NCBI RefSeq assembly: GCF_002112505.1
Contig: NZ_NEHW01000024.1
Location: 1-64,000, forward strand
Length of the DNA: 64,000 bases
Reading direction: 5' to 3'
Source: Pseudomonas sp. R28(2017)
GTDB taxonomy: Bacteria; Pseudomonadota; Gammaproteobacteria; Pseudomonadales; Pseudomonadaceae
Shown here: piece after piece, positions 9,102 through 16,779 of the stretch
How positions within the stretch are numbered: position 1 is the stretch's first letter
How the letters are laid out: the number at the start of each line of letters is the position of its first letter
Made by a program: the position numbers and the translations under genes
Notes under the pieces: generated by a model
Told to the model about the DNA's origin: nothing
The model's input: the letters and a program-made list of their open reading frames with translations, nothing else
Databases searched by the model: none

Positions 9102-10055
9102 TTACTGAATGGCCAGGTCTGCCGTGCCCTGTTGCACAGGGCTGCCAGCCAGGGCGGCCTGTATCTGGGCAAACACGTCATCGAGCAACGCATGGCGCCT
9201 GCGATACATCGCCCGTTTCTTGGCCGCGACTTCCTCTGCCGCGCGCTGCGCGGGTGCCAGCGGGATGGTGAAAAAGTCCTCGCGCTCCGATGGCCCGGCG
9301 CCGTTCTCCTGCCAGATCACGTCGTAGTTGGCCGCCAGGTCCTGGTGTTTGTCGGTGCCAAAGTAGGGATGGCGATGGTGGCGATACTCATCCCCCACCG
9401 CATAGATGCGCACGGCCCCCAGCGTTCTGGCCACGCACTTGATCGCCTCGATCAGCAGGCTTCTGGGGCGCAAGCCTTCGAAGTCCTTGGTCAGGTCGCG
9501 GTAGATCGTCAGCGAGGTCTCGCTGTCCACGCCCTTGTGAATGCCCTGCACGGCGCCGATGTACAGGCACAGGCCGGCCGCCTCGCGGCACAGGGTGAAG
9601 GCGAGCGAGGCCACGCGCAGTTCGCCCTGGAACAGGTTGATCACCAGTTCCCCTTCGCGCTTGAACCAGATGGGCCGGTCGAGCACCAGGCTGCAACCGC
9701 CGGCGTATGCCGACAGGTCGCACAGCAGCCGGTGTTCGTCACGCTGCACCAGCAGCAACGGGGCACAGTGCGCCGCAACCACTTCATAGTGCGACGCCAC
9801 CGCTTCAAGCCGCTGTGGGGCGCTCCAGCACTTGCTGATGTAGGGCCACTGCACGACGCCAATGCAATCGACGCCCAGCCGCTCGAAGCGGTCTTTGCCC
9901 AGTGCCCGGGACATGCGCTGGGCGAAGGCCTGCAGGCCGGACCACTCGCGCGCCATCGCCAGCGTCAACTTGTACTTGTTGTTGAGCGCGCGCAGCGAAT
10001 AGCCGGGCTGCAAGGTGAGCACACTCTTGGCTAACGATCTGAACGTCATCGACAT
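9102..10055 (-). CDS. VirK/YbjX (DUF535) family protein
   Basis: Protein of 317 aa matching the VirK/YbjX family by the blocks LYIGAVQG, LTKDFEGLRPRSLLIEAIK and the YFGTDKHQDLAANYDVIWQENG region. The biochemical role of the family is not settled; E. coli and Shigella members influence surface proteins and envelope resistance. Its presence inside an EPS glycosyltransferase operon is notable. The ATG lies one base after the upstream stop (TGA-c-ATG); a second in-frame ATG two codons later is possible. Confidence 0.85.
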   Translation of the reverse strand: MSMTFRSLAKSVLTLQPGYSLRALNNKYKLTLAMAREWSGLQAFAQRMSRALGKDRFERLGVDCIGVVQWPYISKCWSAPQRLEAVASHYEVVAAHCAPLLLVQRDEHRLLCDLSAYAGGCSLVLDRPIWFKREGELVINLFQGELRVASLAFTLCREAAGLCLYIGAVQGIHKGVDSETSLTIYRDLTKDFEGLRPRSLLIEAIKCVARTLGAVRIYAVGDEYRHHRHPYFGTDKHQDLAANYDVIWQENGAGPSEREDFFTIPLAPAQRAAEEVAAKKRAMYRRRHALLDDVFAQIQAALAGSPVQQGTADLAIQ

Positions 10056-10056
10056 G

Positions 10057-11034
10057 TCATTTGTACTCGATCAGCAGCGCCTTGCCGGCCGCATACCTGT
10101 TAAACAGGAACTTTGCCTGGCCGAGCATTTCGGGAAACTTGCCCAGCACCAGAAACACCGCCTGCCACCAGTTTTCCCGGGTCGAACGCCCGCCGCGGCG
10201 GGCCAGGCGCACGATCTGCAACGGATAGACCAGCCACAACCACAACCCCCAGCCGCCCGACAACAGGCTCACGACCAGGATCGCCAGCGGCAACTGCAGG
10301 CCCCACAGCCAGGCGCGCTTCGATTCACGCAACCAATGGCGCTCCGGTGTCTGCCCATGCAGGTAGGCGCCTTCGGCATAGGCGTAACCCGCCCGCAGGC
10401 TGCGCCGCCACCATTGCCCGAAACGGGTCATGGCGGCATCGTGCAGGGTCATCTCATCGGCCAGGCGCCAGACCTTCCAGCCCTCTGCGCGCAAGCGCAC
10501 GCACAGCTCCGGCTCTTCGCCGGCAATCAGCTCCGGGCGAAACCCGGACACCGCCATGAAGGCGTCGACACGCATCAGTGCATCGCCCCCGCAGGCCTTG
10601 GCTTCCCCCAACGGCGTGTCCCACTCCAGGTCGCACAGCAGGTTGTACACCGAGCGCTGCGGGAAGCGCTCGCGGCGCCGCCCGCACACCACCGCCACGT
10701 CCGGGTGCTGGTCGAGAAACGCCTGGGCCTTGCCCAGCCAGGCGGCATCCACTTCACAGTCGCCGTCGACGAACTGCACATGGCGGATGCCGGGCACGAT
10801 GCCCTGCAGGCAGGCGAAGCCTTCGTTGCGCGCCCGTGCAGCGGTGAAGGGTTGCGTCATGTCCAGCGCCACCACTTCCACGCCAAGCCGGTTCGCCAGC
10901 TGCACCGAGCCGTCGGAGGAACCGGAGTCCACGTACACCAGCTGGTCCGCACGGCCCAGCAGGGACAACAGGCAGCGCTCCAGGCGCTGGCCTTCGTTGC
11001 GGCCGATCACCACCACTCCAATGCCTGTATCCAT
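10057..11034 (-). CDS. Glycosyltransferase family 2
   Basis: GT2 enzyme of about 325 aa. The nucleotide-sugar region GVVVIGRNEGQRLERCLLSL is followed by LVYVDSGSSDGS, the D-x-D element FVDGDCEVD and GGDALMRVDAF. The C-terminal third has one or two membrane helices (LPLAILVVSLLSGGWGLWLW). It should add one sugar of the EPS repeat. The start is uncertain: ATG at 11034 (MDTGIGVV) is preferred over a GTG at 11043, and a GAGG lies close upstream of the ATG. Confidence 0.85.
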   Translation of the reverse strand: MDTGIGVVVIGRNEGQRLERCLLSLLGRADQLVYVDSGSSDGSVQLANRLGVEVVALDMTQPFTAARARNEGFACLQGIVPGIRHVQFVDGDCEVDAAWLGKAQAFLDQHPDVAVVCGRRRERFPQRSVYNLLCDLEWDTPLGEAKACGGDALMRVDAFMAVSGFRPELIAGEEPELCVRLRAEGWKVWRLADEMTLHDAAMTRFGQWWRRSLRAGYAYAEGAYLHGQTPERHWLRESKRAWLWGLQLPLAILVVSLLSGGWGLWLWLVYPLQIVRLARRGGRSTRENWWQAVFLVLGKFPEMLGQAKFLFNRYAAGKALLIEYK

Positions 11035-11061
11035 GGGCCTCACTCGTCAGCTTCGGCTGGG

Positions 11062-11586
11062 TCACGTGTACTGCATCGCATCGCTGTGCTTGCGCGCCTT
11101 GATGGTCGCGGGCACGCCCACTGCCAGGGAATTGTCCGGCACATCGGTCAGCACCACCGCGTTCGAGCCTATCGCCACGTTGTTACCGATGCGTATATTG
11201 CCCAGCACCTTGGCCCCGGCGCCGATGTCCACGTTGTTGCCGAACACCGGGGCGATGGGTTCTTCGACATTCTTCAGGCCCACCACCACACCGTTGCGGA
11301 TCCGGCAGTCATCGCCAAAACGCGCATAGCCACTGATGACGATGCCGCCGAAGTGGTCGATGACGAAGTTGCGGCCAATCACCACCTCGCAGGGCAGCTC
11401 CACCCCGGTGATGATCTGCACGAACTTGAACAACACCTTGTAGATGAAGGAGCACACCTTGCGCAGCAAGGCCGGGCGTACGCCATAACGCCAGCGACCG
11501 AAGCGGTAGACCAGCAGCACCCAGAACCCCTGGGCGCCCCAATCACCACCATGAGCACGCAAGTCCGCGCGGATGTTATCGAACAT
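11062..11586 (-). CDS. Serine acetyltransferase-like hexapeptide O-acetyltransferase
   Basis: Left-handed beta-helix acetyltransferase of 174 aa: hexapeptide repeats run from about residue 65 to 155 (VIGRNFVIDH, GGIVISGYARFGDDC, NNVDIGAGAKVLGNIRIG, VAIGSNAVVLTDVP). CysE-like enzymes share this fold, but the setting among glycosyltransferases suggests acetylation of an EPS sugar or nucleotide sugar. The ATG at 11586 gives MFDNIRADLRAHGG; the longer frame overlaps the upstream gene. It starts 8 bp after the GT2 stop. Confidence 0.83.
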   Translation of the reverse strand: MFDNIRADLRAHGGDWGAQGFWVLLVYRFGRWRYGVRPALLRKVCSFIYKVLFKFVQIITGVELPCEVVIGRNFVIDHFGGIVISGYARFGDDCRIRNGVVVGLKNVEEPIAPVFGNNVDIGAGAKVLGNIRIGNNVAIGSNAVVLTDVPDNSLAVGVPATIKARKHSDAMQYT

Positions 11587-11594
11587 GGTTTCAC

Positions 11595-12551
11595 CTACCG
11601 TGTGGGTTGGCTGGCAAACTGGGTCTTGAACAACAGCGACCAGGTGGCGCGGGTGTGCCGCCAGCACGCCTGGATCGCAGCCAGGCCACGGCCTTTGAGC
11701 AGTGCCTTGAGCGCCAGCACCAGGTCGCCCAGGCTCACCAGCAGCATGTGCAAGGCCAGCCCCGCCGCACCGTGATGCTTGCGAAAATACAGCAGTTCAC
11801 TCTCGATCTGATAACCGGATATCTGCCGGCTCGCCGCTTCCAGTTCGGCCACCGACTTGGAGCTTTCACCGCCGATGTGCACCACGGTGGTGTCGGGGAA
11901 GAACACCACTTTCCAGCCGGCCGCCTTGACCCGCTTGCAATGGTCCACCTCTTCGTAATAGAGGAAGTAACGCGGGTCGAACAGGCCCACCTGGTCGAGC
12001 ACTTCGCGGCGCACCAGGTAGAAACAACCGGGCAGCCAGTCACATTCCCGCACCGAGGCGTGGTCCCAGTCCATTTCATCGACCATTTTCAGGCCCGGGA
12101 AGAAACGCCCGAGCCCGGTGCGCCCGACGAATACGTTCAAGGGCGTCGGGAAATAGCGGCAACTGGGTTGCAGGTCACCGTCACGGCCCACCAGGCGCAC
12201 ACCGAGAATGCCGCACTCCGGGTGCTCTTCCATGTAGTCGACGGTTTTCTGCAGGCTGTCGGCAGCCACGAAGGCATCGGTGTTGAGCAGCAGCGCGTAC
12301 TTGCCCTGCAGATGCGCCAGCAGCTGGTTGTTGGCGCGGCCGAAACCGACATTGGCCTTGTTGCTCAGCAACAGCGCTTCAGGGCAGACCTTGCCCAGGC
12401 GCTCAACCGAGTCGTCAACCGAGGCATTGTCCACCACCAGGTAGCTGGCCAGTGCTTCCCCGCCGGCGGCGCGCAGCGCATCGAACATCGGCTGCAGCAA
12501 CGACGCAGTGTTGAAGTTGACCACCATCACATCGACCGGCTTCTTATCCAT
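11595..12551 (-). CDS. Glycosyltransferase family 2 (rhamnosyltransferase-like)
   Basis: GT2 enzyme of 318 aa of the WbbL/RfbF type: VDVMVVNFNTASLL, YLVVDNASVDDS, NKANVGFGRANNQ, LLLNTDAF (D-x-D position), CDWLPGCFYLVRRE and FFLYYEEVDHCKR-like RYFLYYEEVDHCKRV. Members often transfer L-rhamnose, but donor specificity cannot be read from sequence. It overlaps the upstream acetyltransferase gene by 8 bp, indicating translational coupling. Confidence 0.87.
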   Translation of the reverse strand: MDKKPVDVMVVNFNTASLLQPMFDALRAAGGEALASYLVVDNASVDDSVERLGKVCPEALLLSNKANVGFGRANNQLLAHLQGKYALLLNTDAFVAADSLQKTVDYMEEHPECGILGVRLVGRDGDLQPSCRYFPTPLNVFVGRTGLGRFFPGLKMVDEMDWDHASVRECDWLPGCFYLVRREVLDQVGLFDPRYFLYYEEVDHCKRVKAAGWKVVFFPDTTVVHIGGESSKSVAELEAASRQISGYQIESELLYFRKHHGAAGLALHMLLVSLGDLVLALKALLKGRGLAAIQACWRHTRATWSLLFKTQFASQPTR

Positions 12552-13161
12552 GGCTGCCGTCCCCGAAGAAATAGCGACGCCGGTGCATCGCCAAGGTGGG
12601 CTCCAGCGACGGGTCGAAGGAGCCTGTGCGTTGCTTGATCAGGTCGATCCAGGGGTAGGCGTTGCAGCGATCCTCGACCCGCTTGATCAGGTCGGCCGTG
12701 GTGCAGATGACCTTGGCCGGGTTGCCGCCGACCACCGTCCCGGGTGGTACGTCCTTGGTCACCACCGCACCGGCCGCCACCACCGAATCAGGCCCGATGG
12801 TCACCCGTGGCATGACGATCGCGCCGTGGCCGATGAAACAGTTGTCCTTGATGTCGATGACACCGACCGAGTCCAGTTTCATGCCATAGCAGAGCTCGAT
12901 CAGCGCCACCACACCGTCGTGGCCCAGCAGCGTGCAATCGGACAAGCCAACGTTATTGCCGATGCGCACCAGCGCCCGGTCGGTGACGTTGCAACCGACA
13001 TTCATGTGGAAGTTGCTGCCCACGGAATAGAACCCGCCCCATCGGCACTGGTATTCGCCCCACTGCCTCGGTGTGGGATTGCAAAGTTTCAGGTAGGCGG
13101 TAACACCTCGCCCGGTGGTGTTGGCATAACGCGCCACTGCACTGCGTATCCATCCAAACAT
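12544..13161 (-). CDS. CatB-like hexapeptide acetyltransferase
   Basis: Acyltransferase of 205 aa with left-handed beta-helix repeats from about residue 55 to 160 (NVGCNVTDRALVRIGNNVGL, GHGAIVMPRVTIGPDSVV, GAVVTKDVPPGTVVGGNPAKV). The GGNPAKV ending of the helix is typical of the NodL/CatB/WbbJ group that O-acetylates sugars. The ATG at 13161 is preferred to an upstream GTG at 13212 because GAGG lies 8 nt before it. The 121-bp gap upstream (13162-13282) shows nothing recognisable. Confidence 0.83.
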   Translation of the reverse strand: MFGWIRSAVARYANTTGRGVTAYLKLCNPTPRQWGEYQCRWGGFYSVGSNFHMNVGCNVTDRALVRIGNNVGLSDCTLLGHDGVVALIELCYGMKLDSVGVIDIKDNCFIGHGAIVMPRVTIGPDSVVAAGAVVTKDVPPGTVVGGNPAKVICTTADLIKRVEDRCNAYPWIDLIKQRTGSFDPSLEPTLAMHRRRYFFGDGSHG

Positions 13162-13282
13162 ACGGCAAGCCTCGCAAGTCAAGCGATCCTGGACTGTCCC
13201 TGAGGCGAACACGGTCTCGTTCTTGTAGGTGCTGACCCTGTTGCACTCAACCCTTGCACACCGCTACTTCAGTTAAACGGGT

Positions 13283-14749
13283 TCAGGCCGCCGCACCGGT
13301 TGCCGAGCGCATCTTCTCGTTGAGGTGGTCGGCCAGCCTCAAGGCGAACTGCAGCAGTGGCATTGTCGGGTTGGAGGCCCCGCCGGTGGCGAACACGCTG
13401 CTGCCGGCGACATAGAGGTTTTCGGTGCCGAACACCTTGCAGTTGATATCGACCACCCCGTCCTTGGCGTTGGCTGCCATGCGCGTGGTGCCCATGTGAT
13501 GCGCATGCGGCGACAACATCAGCGGCAGGCTGGTGTCGTAGACGTAATCGCTGAGCTTGATGAAACCCAGGCCCATTTCGGCGAACTGCTTGGCCAGTTC
13601 GTTGCCGATGCACTTGATGGTGTGCCGGTCATCGGCGCTCAACACCCAGTTGACATTGACCTTGGCCACACCCAGTTCGTCCTTCTCATCCAGCAGCGAG
13701 ATACGACTCTGAACGTTGGGGAACTGCTCGATCAGCGTGGTGATCACGCCATCGCCCGGGCAACTGAACTTGGCGACGAATTCGATCTTGCTGGCCACGC
13801 CCATTTCACAGGCCAGGTTTTCCAGAAAGTGCTTCACTTCGGCCGTGCGGCCGTAGGTCCGCACATCGTCGAGCACAGACGCCAGTACATTGCCCTTGCC
13901 GGCGTGGTATTCGGCGACGAAGGCATCGGTGGTGAAGTATTGACGCGGCTCGGTGTCCTCCCCGCTGCGCAGGATGAACTTGCCCATGTCGATATTCAGG
14001 TGCTCCATGAAGCAGCGACCGACCAGGCCGTCCTTGCGCACGATGCCCGCGTCCGCCAACGACTGGCTGTTGAGCAGCTGCCTGGCGTTTTCGATGGCGC
14101 CCATCGCCAGGATGTAGTTGCGCGCAGCGACCGGCTGGCGCTTGCCGTCGTAATCGGACACCTGAACAGCTTTCAACTGGCCGTTGGCCTGATCGAACAG
14201 CAGGTCGACGCAGTTGCAGTTGATGAACACTTCCAACCCAGGCGTTTCGTCGAGCGCCGTGGCGTATTTCTGCGCAAAACGTGTTGGCGGGCTGAGCAGG
14301 AAACGGTCGGCTTCGAAATCACCACCCTTGAGGCCCGGATTCACCGCGCGAAACTCTGCGCCCTGGGGCAGGTCGACGATCTCCATGGCGCCCGGCAGAT
14401 AGCGCTCGATTTCAGCGTAAGGGATCGGCCAACCGGGCATGTCGACTGGCGGGGGAACGGCAAAATCAGAGGCGGTGAAGGGCCGGCAACGGCCCATCCA
14501 GTGATTGGAGGTACCGCCCAGGTAACGCAGGCGAGCTTCCCCGGGGTACAGCTCGAGGCCGGTGGAGGTGCACTTGTACAGCGCTTGGGAGCGCGGTGTG
14601 TACTCGCGCCCGCCCCCTTCGAGCAACGCCACGCTCCATCCCGCACCCGCCAGGCGCAAGGCCAGCGTGATCCCCGCAGGGCCTGCACCGATGATGCAGA
14701 AGTCGTAAGCGTCACGCAGCTTCTTGTCGGTGTCGTAGTCCTTGATCAT
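13283..14749 (-). CDS. GMC-family FAD-dependent oxidoreductase
   Basis: Flavoprotein of 488 aa. The FAD-binding Rossmann motif is near residue 18 (FCIIGAGPAGITLALRLAGA, then VALLEGGG); YLGGTSNHWMGRC, NYILAMGAIENARQLLNSQ and the C-terminal SPHAHHMGTTRMA, NLYVAGSSVFATGGASNPTMP complete the GMC pattern with candidate catalytic His in HHMGTTRM. The family oxidises alcohols, sugars or polyols. It has no signal peptide of its own, but its ATG overlaps the stop of a 69-aa Tat-signal protein by 4 bp, suggesting co-export as in gluconate or sorbitol dehydrogenases. A role in oxidising an EPS sugar is inference. Confidence 0.88.
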   Translation of the reverse strand: MIKDYDTDKKLRDAYDFCIIGAGPAGITLALRLAGAGWSVALLEGGGREYTPRSQALYKCTSTGLELYPGEARLRYLGGTSNHWMGRCRPFTASDFAVPPPVDMPGWPIPYAEIERYLPGAMEIVDLPQGAEFRAVNPGLKGGDFEADRFLLSPPTRFAQKYATALDETPGLEVFINCNCVDLLFDQANGQLKAVQVSDYDGKRQPVAARNYILAMGAIENARQLLNSQSLADAGIVRKDGLVGRCFMEHLNIDMGKFILRSGEDTEPRQYFTTDAFVAEYHAGKGNVLASVLDDVRTYGRTAEVKHFLENLACEMGVASKIEFVAKFSCPGDGVITTLIEQFPNVQSRISLLDEKDELGVAKVNVNWVLSADDRHTIKCIGNELAKQFAEMGLGFIKLSDYVYDTSLPLMLSPHAHHMGTTRMAANAKDGVVDINCKVFGTENLYVAGSSVFATGGASNPTMPLLQFALRLADHLNEKMRSATGAAA

Positions 14750-14955
14750 GAGCGCCCATCCTGGCCGTCCTGGAAGTAGCCAACCGGCAACACCCAGCCA
14801 TTGATGATGACGAAGCCACCCTTTGCCGCAGGTTTGGGCGCTGCATTGGCATTGGTATTCACACCGAACAGGGCCGCCCCGGCACCCAACAGGACACAAT
14901 TGCGAATAAAGCCTCTGCGCCCCAGCAACGGGGTACAAAACTGCAGCTTCCCCAT
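14746..14955 (-). CDS. Small twin-arginine signal protein, possible GMC partner
   Basis: Protein of 69 aa consisting mostly of a Tat-type signal: RRGFIRN at about residues 14-20, a hydrophobic stretch CVLLGAGAALFGV and a likely cleavage after NANA. The mature part is only about 30 residues (GGFVIINGWVLPVGYFQDG). It shares a 4-bp ATGA overlap with the GMC oxidoreductase, so a carrier or small-subunit role for the signal-less flavoprotein is likely. ATG 14955 is preferred to GTG 14961 because GGGG is correctly spaced only for the ATG. First gene of the minus-strand EPS block. Confidence 0.75.
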   Translation of the reverse strand: MGKLQFCTPLLGRRGFIRNCVLLGAGAALFGVNTNANAAPKPAAKGGFVIINGWVLPVGYFQDGQDGRS

Positions 14956-15248
14956 GATCACAGCCCCATACCGTAGATTTTATTATGCCCCGCGCTCTGC
15001 TGCGGGCCTTGTCGGGCGACCATCAGGGTCAATCGAAAAAGCGCGTCAACCGAGCGGCACAGAGTGCCCCTGTCGCAATCATAGGCATAACCCGCACCAC
15101 GCGCCTGTGCGGGAAGCTTCGCATCGCCACAATTTCAATCGACTGCATGACTTCAATCTCTGACCGAATGGCTAGAAGTCACTATAGTTTCATTTAGCCA
15201 CGATGCTAGCCTCCATCCAGCCCACCGAGGGATAGGTGCCTACAACCC
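14956..15248. promoter_or_regulatory. Divergent EPS control region
   Basis: This 293-bp gap separates the minus-strand GMC/glycosyltransferase block from the plus-strand polymerase block and must hold both promoters. It is AT-richer near 15120-15205. GGCAC-AGA-GTGCC (15056-15068) is a perfect inverted repeat that could bind a regulator. I could not assign convincing -35/-10 pairs. Confidence 0.35.
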
Positions 15249-16775
15249 ATGCCTGAACATTTAAGAGCCCTGGTCGTCATTGTGCTTGTGGCCAGTGTGG
15301 TTTTTTTCATGGCCCGGCGTCCGGCAACGGACCTGATCCCCCTGACGGACTTCAAGCGGCGCCGCAACCTGTGGTTTGCCTTGACCCTGGTGGCATTCGT
15401 TGCCCACAGTTTCTGGCTGTATGCCGCCGCCGCCACGGTCATCCTGCTGGTCGCCCAACGGCGCGAGCACAACCCGCTGGCGCTATTTTTCCTGCTGTTG
15501 TTCCTGATCCCGCCGGCGATGACCGAAATACCCGGCTTTGGCGTGATCAACTACCTGTTCGACATCAACCACCAACGCATCCTGACCCTGTGCGTGCTGC
15601 TGCCGGCGGCGCTGGTGCTGCGCAAGCAGAGCGCGAGCATTCGCTTCGGTCGACTGCTGGCCGACAAGCTGCTGCTGGGCAGTCTGGTGCTGACCAGTGC
15701 GCTGGCGCTGCGCGAAACCACCGTCACCGACACGCTGCGCCAGGTGCTGAGCCTGTACATCGATGTATTCCTGCCCTACTACGTGGCCAGCCGTGGCTTG
15801 CGCGAACTCAGTGACTTCAAGGACGCCATGCTCGCATTCGTCCTTGTTGGTTTTCTTCTGGCGCTGCTTGGGGTTGCCGAATATGTACGTAACTGGCTGC
15901 TGTACAACGCCCTGCTCGATGCCTTGGGCCTGCAATGGGACATGAAAGCCTACCTGAGCCGTGGTGGCTCGTTGCGCGCCAGTGTCACCACCGGGCAGGC
16001 CATCGTGCTCGGCTACGTGATGGCCGTTGCCATGGGGCTGTTCCTGTTCGTGCAACACTTCGTGCACAAACCTGTGCACCGCTACCTGGGTGCCCTGCTG
16101 CTGGCCGCCGGGCTGTTTGCGCCACTCTCGCGCGGCCCGTGGATCGGCGCCGGCGTGATCGTCGTGGTGTTCATCGCGCTGGGCAGGCACGCCGTGTCGC
16201 GCCTGGCATTGCTGGCCCTGGCCGGCGTGCTGAGCATACCGCTGCTGAGCGTCATGCCCGGTGGCGACAAGATACTCGATCTGCTGCCATTCATCGGCAA
16301 GGTGGACACCGAGAACATCACCTACCGCCAACGCCTGCTCGACAATTCGTGGATCGTCATCCAGCGCAACCCGCTGTTCGGCTCCTTCGATTACCGCAGC
16401 ACCCCGGAAATGCAATCGATGATCCAGGGCGAAGGCATCATCGACATCGTCAACACCTACGTCGGCCTGGCTTTGCGTGTCGGCCTGGTGGGGTTGGGGC
16501 TGTTCCTCGGCTTTTTCGCCTGCATCCTGCTAGGTATCCGCAACGCGATGCGCACGCTCACCGACAACACCGACCCGTACCGCCTGTTGGGGCGGGTATT
16601 GCTGGCGACCTTGCTGGGGGTCCTGGTGACCATTTTCACCGTCAGCAGCATCACGGTCATCCCGATCGTGTACTGGTCGCTTGCCGGGCTCAGCGTCGCC
16701 TACATACAAATGATGCGCCGACAGCCCGCGACAGAGCTCAGCCAGGTGACCGCCGTCAGTCTTCAATCGAGGTAG
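15249..16775 (+). CDS. O-antigen ligase/polymerase family protein (Wzy-like)
   Basis: Polytopic inner-membrane protein of 508 aa with roughly ten to twelve helices. The large periplasmic loop and Wzy_C-type region are seen around residues 340-415 (YRQRLLDNSWIVIQRNPLFG, GEGIIDIVNTYVGLALRVGL), which is diagnostic of the Wzy/WaaL fold. In this locus it is the best candidate for the EPS polymerase, working with the Wzz-like and CpsD-like proteins further on. It starts the plus-strand EPS block; the next gene begins four bases after its stop, with its ribosome site inside this gene's end. Confidence 0.87.
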   Translation: MPEHLRALVVIVLVASVVFFMARRPATDLIPLTDFKRRRNLWFALTLVAFVAHSFWLYAAAATVILLVAQRREHNPLALFFLLLFLIPPAMTEIPGFGVINYLFDINHQRILTLCVLLPAALVLRKQSASIRFGRLLADKLLLGSLVLTSALALRETTVTDTLRQVLSLYIDVFLPYYVASRGLRELSDFKDAMLAFVLVGFLLALLGVAEYVRNWLLYNALLDALGLQWDMKAYLSRGGSLRASVTTGQAIVLGYVMAVAMGLFLFVQHFVHKPVHRYLGALLLAAGLFAPLSRGPWIGAGVIVVVFIALGRHAVSRLALLALAGVLSIPLLSVMPGGDKILDLLPFIGKVDTENITYRQRLLDNSWIVIQRNPLFGSFDYRSTPEMQSMIQGEGIIDIVNTYVGLALRVGLVGLGLFLGFFACILLGIRNAMRTLTDNTDPYRLLGRVLLATLLGVLVTIFTVSSITVIPIVYWSLAGLSVAYIQMMRRQPATELSQVTAVSLQSR

Positions 16776-16779
16776 TTCG

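Noticed and set aside
11062..11586. Calling the hexapeptide protein cysE (cysteine synthesis)
   Set aside because: It is short, sits inside an EPS glycosyltransferase operon and has no cysteine-pathway neighbours; sugar O-acetylation is more likely.
13325..14779. 484-residue plus-strand frame opposite the GMC gene
   Set aside because: Antisense shadow without motifs; the minus strand has complete FAD-binding and GMC signatures.
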